Shown: one piece after another, positions 47,601-58,909 of the stretch
Layout: each line of letters opens with the position of its first letter
Position numbering within the stretch: position 1 is the first letter of the stretch
Assembly: GCF_949987535.1 (NCBI RefSeq)
Contig: NC_080081.1
Span: forward strand, 54,074,153 to 54,138,152
Length of the DNA stretch: 64,000 nucleotides
Reading direction: 5' to 3'
From: Balaenoptera acutorostrata
Lineage: Eukaryota; Chordata; Mammalia; Artiodactyla; Balaenopteridae
The notes under the pieces: model-generated
Told to the model about the DNA's origin: nothing
Databases searched by the model: none
Seen by the model: the letters and a program-made list of their open reading frames with translations, nothing else
Translations under genes and position numbers: made by a program

Positions 47601-48063
47601 ATTTTCACAGTCTGGAGTTACTTGAAGGTCAAGGACTCCACAGCACTAACCACTTATTTACCAATACTTAACCGACTGCTATGCTCAATTAAGTACATAC
47701 CAAATTGTTTTTCTTTCTTGGTGAAAGCTGCTCTGAACAACTCAGGGAAAGTTGTGTCATATTCTTAATAGACTCCGAATTTCTTTTTATATGTAACACA
47801 AAGAGAAGCATTAAAGTTCTATTTGCAGCCTAAAGAGCTGATGCTTTTATTTTTTATCATAAGCAAATTCGTTGAAAAAATACTTTATTGCATTATTTAA
47901 AACCGATCAAAGTAATGTGTCCTCTATGAAACTTGGTACTCAGACTTTTACTAAAGTGATCCTCTTGCATGGCAATGAGTTATAACTTGGAGATCAGTAA
48001 CAATTATGCTAAACAGTGAATGGCAAATTTTTTTATACTATGAACTTGAACCTTCCTATAGAC
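47601..48063. other. Unique AT-rich DNA
   Basis: Nothing recognised. Confidence 0.4.
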
Positions 48064-48253
48064 CAGTGATGCTCAAAGTATGGCTCCTAGAACAGTAGCA
48101 TTGACAACACCTGGGGGCTTGCTAGAAATGGAAATTATCTGGTCTCACTCAAAACTTACTGAATCAGAAGTTCTGAAGGTGGGGACCAGAAATATGTATT
48201 ATAACAAGCCCTCCAGATGATCTCGTGCACACTCGAGTTTAAGAATCAACCTG
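48064..48253 (+). mobile_element. MER5A (hAT-Charlie MITE), plus strand
   Basis: CAGTGATGCTCAAAGTATGG, CACCTGGGGGCTTGCTAGAA, CTTACTGAATCAGAAGTTCT and ACAAGCCCTCCAGATGAT to TTTAAGAATCAAC match full-length MER5A (about 189 bp). An 8-bp TSD is not visible any more. Confidence 0.88.
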
Positions 48254-48589
48254 CAGAAACATCACCCCTGATACCTTTCAAATTTTCAAACTTAAAGAAA
48301 CTTACCTCACAAAAGAATAAAAATAGTCATGTAAAAGGGTACAACTTCACTAAAATTAAATAAGCAAATATGTTATTTTATGGTTTATTAATTAAAGTAG
48401 CAAGGATTTTTGAAAATCATACCAATGTTGGTGAGGGTTCAGGGAAATAGACCTTATTGGGAGTGTAAATTTGTTCACATTCTGGACGGCAAGTTAATAA
48501 TAATCAAAAGCCTTTAAATTATCTGTAACTTCTCAGCCAGAAATTCCAATTCTAGGAATTTAGTGTGAGGAAATAAGATGAAGAACTTC
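48254..48589. other. Unique AT-rich DNA
   Basis: Nothing firm. Wording at 48420-48560 (GTGAGGGTTCAGGGAAATAG, CCAGAAATTCCAATTCTAGG) recalls ancient sense L1 ORF2/3' sequence. Confidence 0.4.
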
Positions 48590-48760
48590 AGTTCTGAAAT
48601 TAAGCAGACCTGGGAACAAATGCTCCTTTCACTTACTAGCTTATGACTTTTGGGTAATTTCTTTAAACTCTCTAAGCTTCAGTCTTTCCTTCTGTGAAAT
48701 GGGGTTAATTCTGACAACTAACTCATAAACTGATAAAAACAAAGATATAATCCATATATT
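48590..48760 (+). mobile_element. MIR SINE, plus strand, part 1
   Basis: AATTAAGCAGACCTGGGAAC, CTTTCACTTACTAGCTTATG, TTTGGGTAATTTCTTTAAAC and GTGAAATGGGGTTAATTCTG are MIR in order. It resumes at about 48940 after a palindromic element. Confidence 0.8.
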
Positions 48761-48762
48761 TA

Positions 48763-48937
48763 TGGTTGCCAGATAAAATATGGAACCTCCAATTACATTT
48801 CAGATAAGCAATAAGAATTATTTAGTACATATGCCGCAAATATTATGAGACATACATATACTAAAAAAAATTATTTATTGTTATCTGAAATTCAAATGAG
48901 TGTCTTGTACTTTTATTCATGGAATATGGCAACTCTA
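48763..48937. mobile_element. MER53-like palindromic MITE inside MIR
   Basis: The two halves are diverged inverted copies: GGTTGCCAGATAAAATATGG to AAGCAATAAGAATTATTTAG on the left, TAAAAAAAATTATTTATTGT to GGAATATGGCAACTC on the right. Size (175 bp) and terminal GTTGCCAGAT match MER53 as I remember it. A diverged long hairpin could form. Confidence 0.8.
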
Positions 48938-48980
48938 CCTATCATGTACTAGGTGTTCAATAAATATTAGCTACTCACTT
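48938..48980 (+). mobile_element. MIR SINE, plus strand, part 2
   Basis: CATGTACTAGGTGTTCAATA then AATATTAGCTACTC is the MIR 3' end (GTAAGCGCTCAATAAATGTT), completing the copy split by the palindromic MITE. Confidence 0.75.
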
Positions 48981-49889
48981 ATTTTGTATTGTACTTTTAC
49001 TTGAGAAATTGATAAAGCAAACTGGTGACAAGAAAATTTGCCAATTTTAAATTGAGATTAGTAGTTCTGTAAAACTCGAAAGAAGTTTATACTTACAAAA
49101 ACTTCATGATATGCAGATGACTATGCTGAAATACAATCTTAGGATGTCTCATATCTAGAAATACTCCTGAGTAATCAAAGACATTCAGTATCTTGGGTTT
49201 GAATAAACCCAAATTAACTGGAAAACCTGATTTGTTAAAACATTTGAGCATCCCAGTTCTGCTGCACTATAAGAAAATATTTGCTTATACATGTATCAAA
49301 AAACTCCTCTGATAATAGAACAAAATAGAGAGTGAAAGTAGGGCTGCTGACTTTGTAAGAAACAGAAAGAAATCCATGTGCTATCAACTTGTTACTAATA
49401 AAATGTAAACATCCTGAAACTTTAAATCGCATTTGATTCAGCAACCAAAAATAAATTTGTCTTTTTAAAACTGTAAAGTTCTCTCTTTATGCCAATAAAA
49501 TTTAGTGACTTATAATTATGCCCAAAAATGTATGTGACACAGTTTAAAACATAAAGTATGAAGCGGAACAGTAGTCACAATTTGCCTTTTTTTCCCCCTT
49601 ACTTAAAGATTGTAGCCAGATGCAGACGCTGAAAGGGGACCAGTGTGACAGGGGCTGTCTTCACTATCAAAGGGATGGCATCATGACTGGTCATGAATGA
49701 TCGAGTCATTTTGGCTGTCTTCATGATAGATGGATATGTTTTCTTGATCAATTCTACCTGTCACTGTGAAAGGTATTGACCTACAGGCAGCTAGAAATTA
49801 CTGAGTGATGGTTGAATTCACTGGCTACATACAGATCTGGTTGAAGTTAGGGCTGTCAAGAAACAGTGAGATCCTTTCCCAGTGGGGTT
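48981..49889. other. Unique DNA
   Basis: Nothing recognised. The 69-codon minus-strand frame at 49235-49444 has no motif. Confidence 0.45.
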
Positions 49890-50940
49890 GTCTGAGAAGA
49901 ATCTATGAAAGAAGTACTAGTGAATCTTGGCCTTGAAAATGACTAGGGTTTGGTAGATAAAGACAGGAAAAGAGGCATCCTGGGCCAGTGGGAGATGCCA
50001 AGAGCAGGTCTGTTGGGGATCAATGAATAAAGTGAAGCAATATGCTCTTGAGAGAACAAAATGAAAACAAAGGTGAAGTAACTTTGGGCCTGCTTGGAGG
50101 TACCAAGGAGTATGGATTTCAATCTCCTACAAGAGGAAGATACTGGGGTTTTGTAAACAGACAGGTGACAGATATTGATACCAATTAGATTTTCAGAAGG
50201 CTAATCCTACAGGAACATAGAACATGTGCTGGTGGAAAAGGAGATGGAGGCAGAGAGATCAGTTAGAACCTCTCCTAAGGGTTTTGGCATTAAGAGGTGA
50301 GAGATGAACTTTATGGAAGCAGAGATAACAGAAACAAAGCAGCCATGATGGAAATTAAGCCATGGGAAGCAAGAGTCACAAAAAGGTTGTTTATACTGGG
50401 AGTGGTAAGATGGATGGAGAGGAATCTGGCTTAAAAGGGGAGAGGGCAGGGGCCAATTTGATTTTAAAAAATCAATGATGTCTTGGTTGGTGTTGAAGTG
50501 GAAATATCCACTAGCAGCTGGAAATGCAGAATTTCATCTTTGAGGAAATCTTAGTGATGTAAGTAAAAATCTTAGAGACCATGGCAGGGAGGGAAAACTG
50601 AGGCAGTGAGAACATATTGAAGACAAGAGGTGGAAGGGGTACAATCAATTCCCATTGAATCTCTAAGGTAACTTCTGCCATGAATGTAGATGGATGAAGA
50701 AGAAACACTTAAAATATGGGACCAGGAATTGTAAGACTGAAGAAGAGTAGTCTTAGAGAGATGAATAAAACTAGCTTAGAATTATATCACAGCAGTCAAA
50801 GTTAGGAAGATAATCAAGTAGACAAGAGTAGCCAGAGTCAATGGAGCGGGCCAAGTAACAAGTAAAAAGGCATTCCAGGCAGGTCAAATGGAGCAAGTAA
50901 GGACTCTGAGGTAGCAAAGAGGGTAGAAAAGTTGGTATAT
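49890..50940 (-). mobile_element. L2 LINE, about 1 kb, minus strand
   Basis: Reversed L2 words run in order: GGCCTGCTTGGAGGTACCAA and GGAGTATGGATTTCAAT (about 50100), TTTTCAGAAGGCTAATCCTA, GATGGAGGCAGAGAGATCAG, and GGCATTCCAGGCAGGTCAAA with GGACTCTGAGGTAGCAAA (about 50870-50920). The last two normally precede the first in this orientation, so there are probably two pieces or a rearrangement. Confidence 0.55.
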
Positions 50941-51039
50941 TACTTCAAAAAGAGCATGGAGTTTGAACTCCCACCAGGGTTTAAATGCTGATATGCTTCC
51001 ATTAAATGGAAATAATAATGCTGTTATCAGTGAGAATTG
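50941..51039. other. Unique DNA before the L1/SINE pair
   Basis: Nothing recognised. Confidence 0.3.
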
Positions 51040-51272
51040 AAAGTCAAGTTATCTGGTATAGAGAACAAACATATGGACACCAAGGGGGGAAAGTGACAGG
51101 GAGGGTGGTATGTTGAATTGGGAGATTGGGATTGACATATATACACTAATATGTATAAAATGGATAACTAATAAGAACCTGTTGTATAAAAAAATAAATA
51201 AATTTCTAAAATTCAAAAAAAAAAAAAAAACCCACCAAACAAGCAAACAAAAAATAAAGTTAGGTTATCTGG
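51040..51272 (+). mobile_element. 5'-truncated L1 3' end, plus strand, with TSD
   Basis: TSD copies AAAGTCAAGTTATCTGG (51040-51056) and AAAGTTAGGTTATCTGG (51256-51272) differ at two bases. The body is TATAGAGAACAAACATATGG to AATAAGAACCTGTTGTATAA, then a broken A-rich tail. Its 3' TSD was reused by the SINE that follows. Confidence 0.9.
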
Positions 51273-51643
51273 GACTTCCCTAGTGGCACAGTGGTTAAGA
51301 ATCCACCTGCCAATGCGGGGACACAGGTTCGAGCCCTGGTCGGGGGAGATCCCACATGCCGGCGGAGCCACTAAGCCCATGCGCCACAACTACTGAGCCT
51401 GCGCTCAAGGCACCCCATGCCTCAACTACTGAGCCCGTGTGCCACAAGTACTGAAGCCTGCGCACCTAGAGCTCGTGCTCCGCAACAAGAGAAGCCACCA
51501 CAATGAGAAGCCTGCGCACTGCAATGAAGAGTAGCCCCTGCTCGCCACAACTAGAGAAAGCCCACCTGCAGCAACAAAGACCCAATGCAGCCAAAAATAA
51601 ATGAATAAATAAATGGGAAAAAAAATAAAGTCAGGTTATCTGG
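51251..51643 (+). mobile_element. CHR-type SINE, plus strand, 22-bp TSD with one mismatch
   Basis: The TSD is AAAATAAAGT-T/C-AGGTTATCTGG at 51251-51272 and 51622-51643. The Pol III A box TGGCACAGTGG (51284-51294) and B box GGTTCGAGCCC (51326-51336) are both well kept, so this is the most complete SINE here. Extra CAACTACTGAGCC modules make it about 30 bases longer than the copy at 39070. The tail is (AATA)n. Nothing shows whether it is transcribed. Confidence 0.96.
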
Positions 51644-52094
51644 ATCAGACATTCAGAGCACCAATCAGTAAGGATCTGAGAACATCCCCTATGTATGAGA
51701 TAAAGGCAGTTACATTTCTAGAAACTTCTTGAAGAAAGATTATTGTGTGTGGTGAGAAGGAACACTTAAATTAGCCATTTGGACTGGGAAGGGGCACAGT
51801 GAGTGCTCAGCAACTCCCTACCCCATCCTTGTCAAAGGCCACTAACATAACTTGACTGTTTGCAGAGGAGAAATTGTAGAGCTTTTATTCTCAAAGTGGA
51901 CTGTGTTGCTGTGGTAACCTTAAGGGGCATCACTTCTGTGCTTATTCCTTATCCAAGGCTCATTGTCCTGTCTAATTAAATGCTAAACAAATATTTGAAG
52001 AATATTGTTTGAGGGGGGAGCAAATTAGCCTTCCTGAAGCACCCACAGGTTTCAGCCTGGTCCTGACCTGTCTCATTTTTGTCCAGATTAAATG
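51644..52094. other. Unique DNA
   Basis: Nothing recognised. Confidence 0.4.
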
Positions 52095-52438
52095 TACCAT
52101 TGGCCCTCTGTATCCATGGGTTCCACATCTGAGGATTCAACCAACTGTGGATAGAAAATATTCAATTATTCTTTTTAAATTCCAGAAAGTTCCAAAGAAC
52201 AAAACTTGAATTTGGTACGCACCAGCAACTATTTACATAGCATTTGTGTTATATTTACAACTATGTAAACAGCATTTACATTGTATTAAGTATTGTAAGT
52301 AATTTAGAGATGATTTAAAATATATGGGAGAATGTGTGTCACTTATATGCAAATACTACACCATTTTATATAAGGGACTTGAGCATCCTAGGGTTTTGGT
52401 ATCTGCATATCCCACAGAGATACCAAATGACAACTGTA
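52095..52438. mobile_element. MER2 (Tigger-derived MITE) with TA target duplication
   Basis: TTGGCCCTCTGTATCCATGG begins it. CAACTATTTACATAGCATTT, TTACATTGTATTAAGTATTG, AATTTAGAGATGATTTAAAA and TTATATAAGGGACTTGAGCA follow MER2 in order, and TACCAAATGACAACTG ends it. TA is at both flanks (52095-52096 and 52437-52438). The body of 340 bp fits full-length MER2. The 66- and 62-codon frames here are fortuitous. Confidence 0.92.
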
Positions 52439-52665
52439 TTGAGTCTTGGGGCTTAGTGAGCACCCCATCCAATAAGTGTTTCCCAACAATTTCAAAATTG
52501 TTATCCAACTAAATTGGCTATGCAAGGTGTCTTTGTAAAGCATCCCTGAGAGAGAAAGATAAAAATAGAGGTTTAGGAGAGAGCATGGAAGGCTTTAATA
52601 TCAGACCAATGAATGAAGACAAAGGAAGACACTGAAATGTGGAGATTTTGAGATACACATTTTAG
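52439..52665. other. Unique DNA
   Basis: Nothing recognised. Confidence 0.3.
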
Positions 52666-52669
52666 TCTT

Positions 52670-52775
52670 GAAAACCTCAGTTTTAATCTCAGCTTACCAT
52701 TGACAAATGGGGTGATCTTGAACTTCCTTGATCTTGTTTCCCACCTAGCCTATAAAATCAAAATGCCATTCTGCA
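52670..52775 (+). mobile_element. MIR SINE, plus strand
   Basis: TTTTAATCTCAGCTTACCAT, GGTGATCTTGAACTTCCTTG and CCTATAAAATCAAAATGCC resemble MIR. Confidence 0.55.
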
Positions 52776-54429
52776 AGCTTATTGTGGTACCCACCGGCAG
52801 ACAATTAGATGGCAATACAATTGGTAGAAATCAAAATGGAGGGTGTTAGAAAGGGAATGAATAATGAAAAATGAAAACAATTCTTACCGAAAGATTTCCA
52901 AGGAAAGTAGCTGCAGAGGGAAGTGGGGTCCAGTGATTGACCTCCATGTCAATCTCCCTCCCTACCTTGACCTCTCTACCGTCCTTCCTTCCTTCTTGTT
53001 TCTTTCTTAATATGGGAAGAACTACTCTTTATAGCAGAAAAGACATAACCTACACAGTTAATAAAAGGATAATAAATATAAATTCCACTAAGAATAAAGC
53101 TCTCTGCTGAGAAGGATCTTTTCTTCCTTTCTTCATATACAGAACATAGCATAGAAGTACATTTATACAAGCCATTAAATACAGAATTTCCCAAATATTT
53201 GGGATATTCTTTTATTATCTTAGGCTTATTTTTGTGTTTTCTTGTTAATGGACTCTAGGTTTCTATCACTAAGCTACCAAATTCATTTATCAACTGATGA
53301 ATATGAAGACGAACTATGTCTAAGGCTGGCTGGAAAAAGAATCCCTGATAAACACACACACCCAGTAAAGCCCTTTGAGGTGATGCCACAGGACTTAGTG
53401 TTTCTACCAAAGACCTGCTCATGGAGAAATATGCCTCTCAAGGCTAGGAAATAGATGGAGATTGAGTTATATTGTGATCCTCAGAAAAGTTTATTCTATT
53501 GCAAAAATAGCTAATAATCAATGCATTTTTGCTTCCTGATTACTTTTTTCATTCTTGTTTCTGTAATGCATGAATTATGTAAAAATATACTTCTATTGTG
53601 GTCAAGAAAATAGTGATGCCTGGATTTAAAACCCACCAGGCTATTCCCTTCCCATCCTCCTTCTTTCTTCCACCCTCATTATCCTCACCTCTGCATGACA
53701 AGCAGGTAATTATTGACACAAATAATTAATAGGAAGGTATTTTTTCCTGCTGCCCCTTTTCAACCTATCCCATTCTGACAAGTATGCACAAACACTCTAT
53801 GGGTCAGTGATGTGATTTCTAAGAAAAGCCACTGTTCTTATATTAAAAGGAAAATGTTCTAGTTTCATGCATCTGTAAACAATGAATGGGTGACAATCCC
53901 CGAAGATTTGGGGTGATTTACATTTTAATCAAATGGCACAAACTATTAATGTTTACTCTTAAATTTATAATAACAGATTAAATAGTAATATTGCTATCAG
54001 GGAAAACAGATACCATGGTGCCAGTTGCCTTGAAATTGCATTAATAGATAATACAGTGGTTGTTTGGCCTTTAGTCTTTCATATCTTACATTTCTATTTG
54101 CGTTGGTGTTTTAAAGTGATAAACCTAAATGTTTCTATTAAGAGAAAAACATATTATTATAAATTATTGTGTTTTTGCTTAATTGCTAAAATATGCATTT
54201 TTATTTCATTCTATAATCTACTTATTTGAAAAATATAAGTTGGAAATATAAGTTGGTAAGTCATTTTTCTAAGTCAACATGGCACAGTTAGGTGTAGATT
54301 AATTGAAATAGTGGTTTCACAGGTCCAGAAAGTATAAAAATGTATCTTATCACTTACCTGACTTCAAACAGAACCACTCTTACATCAACTCAAATGGAGA
54401 AAACCCTTCTGCTTTTAAAGACTCCAGAT
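52776..54429. other. Unique DNA
   Basis: No gene or repeat recognised. The 70-72 codon frames (52976-53194, 53242-53454) have no motif. Confidence 0.45.
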
Positions 54430-54570
54430 ATACTTTCCTCCCTCATTTTCCTCATCCTGTAAATGGGATAAAGTCAATATCATAAAATTGAAAAATTAAG
54501 GAAATTATACATGTCACTTATCACACTGCCTAACGAATAATAGCTGTTCAAAATAAATAATTATTATTTT
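54430..54570 (+). mobile_element. MIR SINE, plus strand
   Basis: CTCATTTTCCTCATCCTGTA then AATGGGATAAAGTC, TCACACTGCCTAACGAATAA and GCTGTTCAAAATAAATAAT are the MIR 3' half. Confidence 0.75.
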
Positions 54571-54679
54571 CTCATTCTTAAAGAAGCCTCATGTATATGT
54601 ACAAATACAAATGAAAAGAATTTTCAAGACTGCAAACTAGAATGCATTTCCCTACAGAACCATTCATTCCAGGCTGCAC

Positions 54680-54790
54680 AATTTTTTTCACCAAACATTT
54701 TTTGAATATGTACCATGTACCACACTACCTTTTGGCACTAGGAATAAAAAAGCCAAGTGCCGAACTTGACATCATGGGCCTTGCATTTTT
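54680..54790 (-). mobile_element. L2 LINE 3' end, minus strand
   Basis: CACCAAACATTTTTTGAATA, TGTACCATGTACCACACTAC and GGCACTAGGAATAAAAAAGC match reversed L2. Confidence 0.7.
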
Positions 54791-55280
54791 TTCAACCATA
54801 GCAGCATGCAATTCTGAGCATGATTTTGTAGGCTAGTTGCTCTAAAATCTTATATAAGAACTGTTTGGAGAGCTACAATATTAGTATGTAAAGAGCTCAC
54901 TGGTGTAACAGAAAGAATGTCGTGTGTAAAGTTTTTTTTTTTTTGCTTATTTGTGTAAATCAGATTTTTATCTTGCTCACAAAATGAGGAAATAAAATCT
55001 TGACATATCTCAAAATCAACAGGGTATGAAGGATGTACAAATCACAGTTCAATACCCATTACCTGTTCCAAATCTGTTTAATGGATAAACTCACAAAACT
55101 TGAAAGCTGTTAAAAAAAAAAAAATTCTTACTTTAAGCACAGCAATTACATAAGCAGAGCAATAACAACAAAAGTTATCCTTCTTTTGTATAAAAATAAA
55201 CATATGAAATGCCCAGTTAGCCCATCAGCCTATTAATAACCACCATGGTTTGGTGATAAAGCATTCTTCCAGTGCTGAGA
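54791..55280. other. Unique AT-rich DNA
   Basis: T12 near 54933 and A13 near 55112. No feature recognised. Confidence 0.4.
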
Positions 55281-55282
55281 TT

Positions 55283-55309
55283 AAAAAAAAAAAAAAAAAA
55301 AAAAAAAAC
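55283..55309. repeat. Poly(A) tract, about 27 bases
   Basis: An uninterrupted A run followed by A-rich CAAACAAACAACA sequence. It could be the tail of a short retrocopy, but I recognise no source sequence upstream and no TSD. Confidence 0.9.
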
Positions 55310-55880
55310 AGACCAAGTTAACAAACAAACAACAGCAAAAATATCACAGAACAATATAAGCACAATGGAAGATCTGGGAGGATACACAAATGAATCAATT
55401 TGAAGTCCTGAAGAGAAGCTCATTTGGAAATACAAATGAAATAAAAAGAAAGCATGACCAAAACAAACAAACAAAAAAACAAAAACACATCATTCAACTA
55501 AGGCAGTAAAACAAGGGGATTATGCATCCTACCTAAAGCAATGACTATGTCTCCACCATGAAGGAAATCTTATTTTAACTAGTCTAAACAAGAAAAACTG
55601 TTTTCCTAGTCATATCAATATCAATATCAATATCAATATTTGTTATGTGTTTGTACAATTCAATAGGAAACAGAAGCTTATTATCCATCCTTCTCTTGCA
55701 GGGAGGTCTGTGGGTCTTCATTCTTTATTCTGGTAACTGTGTCAGCATCAACATCATCAATAAATATTTATTGTACTTTAAGGGCAAAAATCGTATTGTT
55801 ACACATGGATTCATTAATTGAAGAGTTTAAAATTGTTCATATCCCATGAATGTGTCCAGAATTCTGGCAAATAATACTGT
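55310..55880. other. Unique DNA with (TATCAA)n at 55613-55638
   Basis: Four-plus perfect hexamer units lie at 55613-55638. No other feature recognised. Confidence 0.6.
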
Positions 55881-55965
55881 CATCCATTTACCAAAGATTT
55901 CATAACCATTGCCTTTGTGCCAGACACTATGCTTAGTGTGACAGCAAATCAAATTTACAGTAGAT
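55880..55965 (-). mobile_element. Short L2-like 3' end, minus strand
   Basis: CATTTACCAAAGATTTCATA and TTTGTGCCAGACACTATGCT then TAGTG match the reversed L2 terminus. Confidence 0.5.
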
Positions 55966-56510
55966 TGGTGAAGAGGGGGATTAAACAATGTGAAATCTTA
56001 AAGTCTATAATTAAATTATGTCAGAGGAATATCTAACTGGCTTTGGAAAACATAACAATAAATTTCTAAAGGTACAAGCCTCATAATAGTGATAAAAAGC
56101 AGGATTCCCTAAATAAAAATTATCTGTTGGTGAAAGAAAACAGGACAGAAAAGAAACACATTCTTGGAGGTAAATAACTTGGAGGGAAACCAACAAAGAT
56201 GAAATAACAAAAGTAATTATTGTGTGAATTTCTTTGGACTTTTGGATCTGAAACACTCCTTAAAAATTGCACTAATGTGTTATTTTCTTGATGCAGTTTT
56301 TGATAGACCACATAGCAGAGACACCAACATTGTTTTGTCCCTGATAGATTAACATTGTTTTTCCAGAAGTTCTTGTACTCTTCACATAGGAAAGGAAAGC
56401 ATGAGTAACCTTTGCAACCAGATCTATTTCTCTCATTTCCTATTTGACAAAAAGTTTCTTTAGAGAAATAAAAAATAAATTGAAGTCATTAATAACTTTA
56501 CCGAGTATAT
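55966..56510. other. Unique DNA
   Basis: Nothing recognised. Confidence 0.4.
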
Positions 56511-56815
56511 CTTTTTTTAACATCTTTATTGGAGTATAATTGCTTTACAACGTTGTGTTAGTTTCTGCTGTATAACAAAGTGAATCACCTATACGTATAC
56601 ATATATCCCCATATCCCCTCCCTCTTGCGTCTCCCTCCCACCCTCTCTATCCCACCACTCTAGGTGATCACAAAGCACCGAGCTGATCTCCCTGTGCTAT
56701 GCAGCTGCTTCCCACTAGCTAGCTACTTTACATTTGGTAGTGTATGTATGTCAATGCTACTCTCTCACTTCGTCCCAGCTTACCCTTCCCTCTCCCCATG
56801 TCCTCAAGTCCAACA
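56511..56815 (-). mobile_element. 5'-truncated younger L1 3' UTR, antisense
   Basis: TTTTTTAACATCTTTATTGG then AGTATAATTGCTTTACAACG, TGTATAACAAAGTGAATCAC, CTCCCTCTTGCGTCTCCCTC and GATCACAAAGCACCGAGCTG match the 3' UTR of the full-length copy at 23.3-23.6 kb, so both are from the same L1 subfamily. It ends abruptly at GTCCTCAAGTCC. I see no clear TSD. Confidence 0.92.
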
Positions 56816-58909
56816 GTGATAGATTAGTTATAAAGTGTCTCAGGATAGCACATTTTGCATCTTTCTCTATCTTTTAATAAAACACTGTATTCCTGGGATA
56901 CCAATAGACCACTTTTCCAGGGCACTGAGTCAGAGCATTTTCCAAGCAAAGAGAGAAGGAAGTATGATTCCAGAACAGTTATAGAACATGACTCCACATA
57001 GAGTCCTCTCAATTACCTGCTCTTTCTGTGAAGCCCTCTCTCATTTTCAAGGGATTTGTTACTAATTATTAGAAAGAAATAGAGGATATCCAAAAACAAT
57101 AAATCGGATTTAGAGAAATCTTGCAAATTCTTACATTCATCGGCCATGGCTTATCTAGGTGCTCACAAAAGGTAGCTGAATGAATGATCTGTATTCACTA
57201 AGACTTCCTTTCTCCAATTCTTTAATTGGAATTGGCGGAAAGGCTTTTATCTCCTAATGTGTAGTTGACTATGCATCAGACTGTGGCCAAAGAAGAATAA
57301 ATTCAGCTTCCAAGCAGAAGTCAGCTTTCCGCCCAATAGTTTTCAGATTCAGGCACGAAATAGAAGACTGGTTTTCAATCCTTCTTGTCAAAGAGACAAA
57401 CAACTTGAGTAACTGGGAAGGGTAGTGGGACATGAGGAGGAGTCAAGGAGAAAGGATGGCTAGAGACAATGTAAATAGTTTGACTTGTGTAATAGCCTTG
57501 TTCTTACATAAGGAAGTCACCAGAAGCAATTGAAGAGGTCATACATTAAAACCTGTTTATTCAATTTATGCACGCCAATCACACTTTGTTGGCAAGAGTC
57601 ATTTCCAACGATGAAAATAATGCTGGAGTCTTTATGACACAACCTAGGGTAGAAGCAACATGTGTGTGAGCTAATATCATCCCCAAATAGCGTTCCTTGT
57701 CTTTTCTTTATGCCACTTTGCCTCCCTAAACCACCGATCTTTCAACCCCCTTGACCTCTTCCCCTAGCACTTCTGCCATGTGCTGCCAACATGCTTCAGA
57801 CTCTGCCTGTAAGGTACAAGTTCTTAAGCCACTGTTGCCTGTCGCTGCTACTTCCATTCATATGTTTGTGACTACAGCACCAACATCAGTCATCTCTTTA
57901 GCTTCTAGTTCCCTTGGGCTATGCCTTCCCCCAGCTCACCTCCTCTACATCTAATATGCTTCCTTCAACTGTACAACAGCTTTCTTCTCAACTGTGGTCT
58001 CACTGTCATGCTGGTGATCAACAGAAATACCAACAAAACAATACAAAGAAAAACAACTCCTCAAACCTTTCTGTATCTAGGTCTCGCACATTCACAAAAT
58101 TCAAATTTTAAAACTGGAGAAATTGTGTTAAAAGTATTTGATGGGAGAGAATATCTTGATTGAATAACTGAACGTTTTTCCAAAGTCTCAAAATTCAATC
58201 ATCTTTACGAACTTTTCTTTCTGATTTGTCTACCTATAACAGCAGTAAAGCAATTGAATGTGGTTACCATGATAATTTTTTAAAAATCCAAAAATTTGCA
58301 ATTTCCTGGACCTGAAAAAGCACCCTAATTATTTATTGACTACTTACTTTACACAGAACAGGGTTATTATCATGGTGAGAGGTAATTAGGTCTAGGCATA
58401 CAAAAATCTTAGAAGTCAGAGGAGACAAATGCACATAAAACATCATATATGCAAATATCATGAATATATAATACCCTTTCATCTACAAATTTTAGCTTTA
58501 CATACCACTCAACCTCACAATTTATTAGCAGAACCCTTGAAGGATTTACTGAGACTCCTTTTAAGTGTCAACAGTATACATAACAGAAGGAACCCACATT
58601 GTCTGAAAACAGTTTCAAAATCCTTCCCCTAATCTGTCTTAAGAGATGTAAATAGTGTATATAGGCCTTGGATATTCAGTAATCCTGATAACGGATTTTA
58701 AATCTCCCATTCCTCCAACAGTTTTGCCCTCTGAATAAAAATTAGGACCTCCTTCTAGAATGCTCTCCTCCTGGTATCTATTTTGTATCCAGTTCAGATT
58801 GGACTTCTCTTCTAAGGATTTTACCTCCACCAGTTTCCTTTAGGTGACCTATTAGCCTTCCTTATTATTACAATGGGGTCAATAGAACAGTTTTGAACTT
58901 CTGTTTTTA
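56816..58909. other. Unique DNA
   Basis: No gene or repeat recognised. Overlapping frames of 62-80 codons at 57751-58163 show no motif. Confidence 0.45.

Noticed and set aside
51284..51336. tRNA gene
   Set aside because: A and B boxes belong to the SINE; no cloverleaf can be completed.
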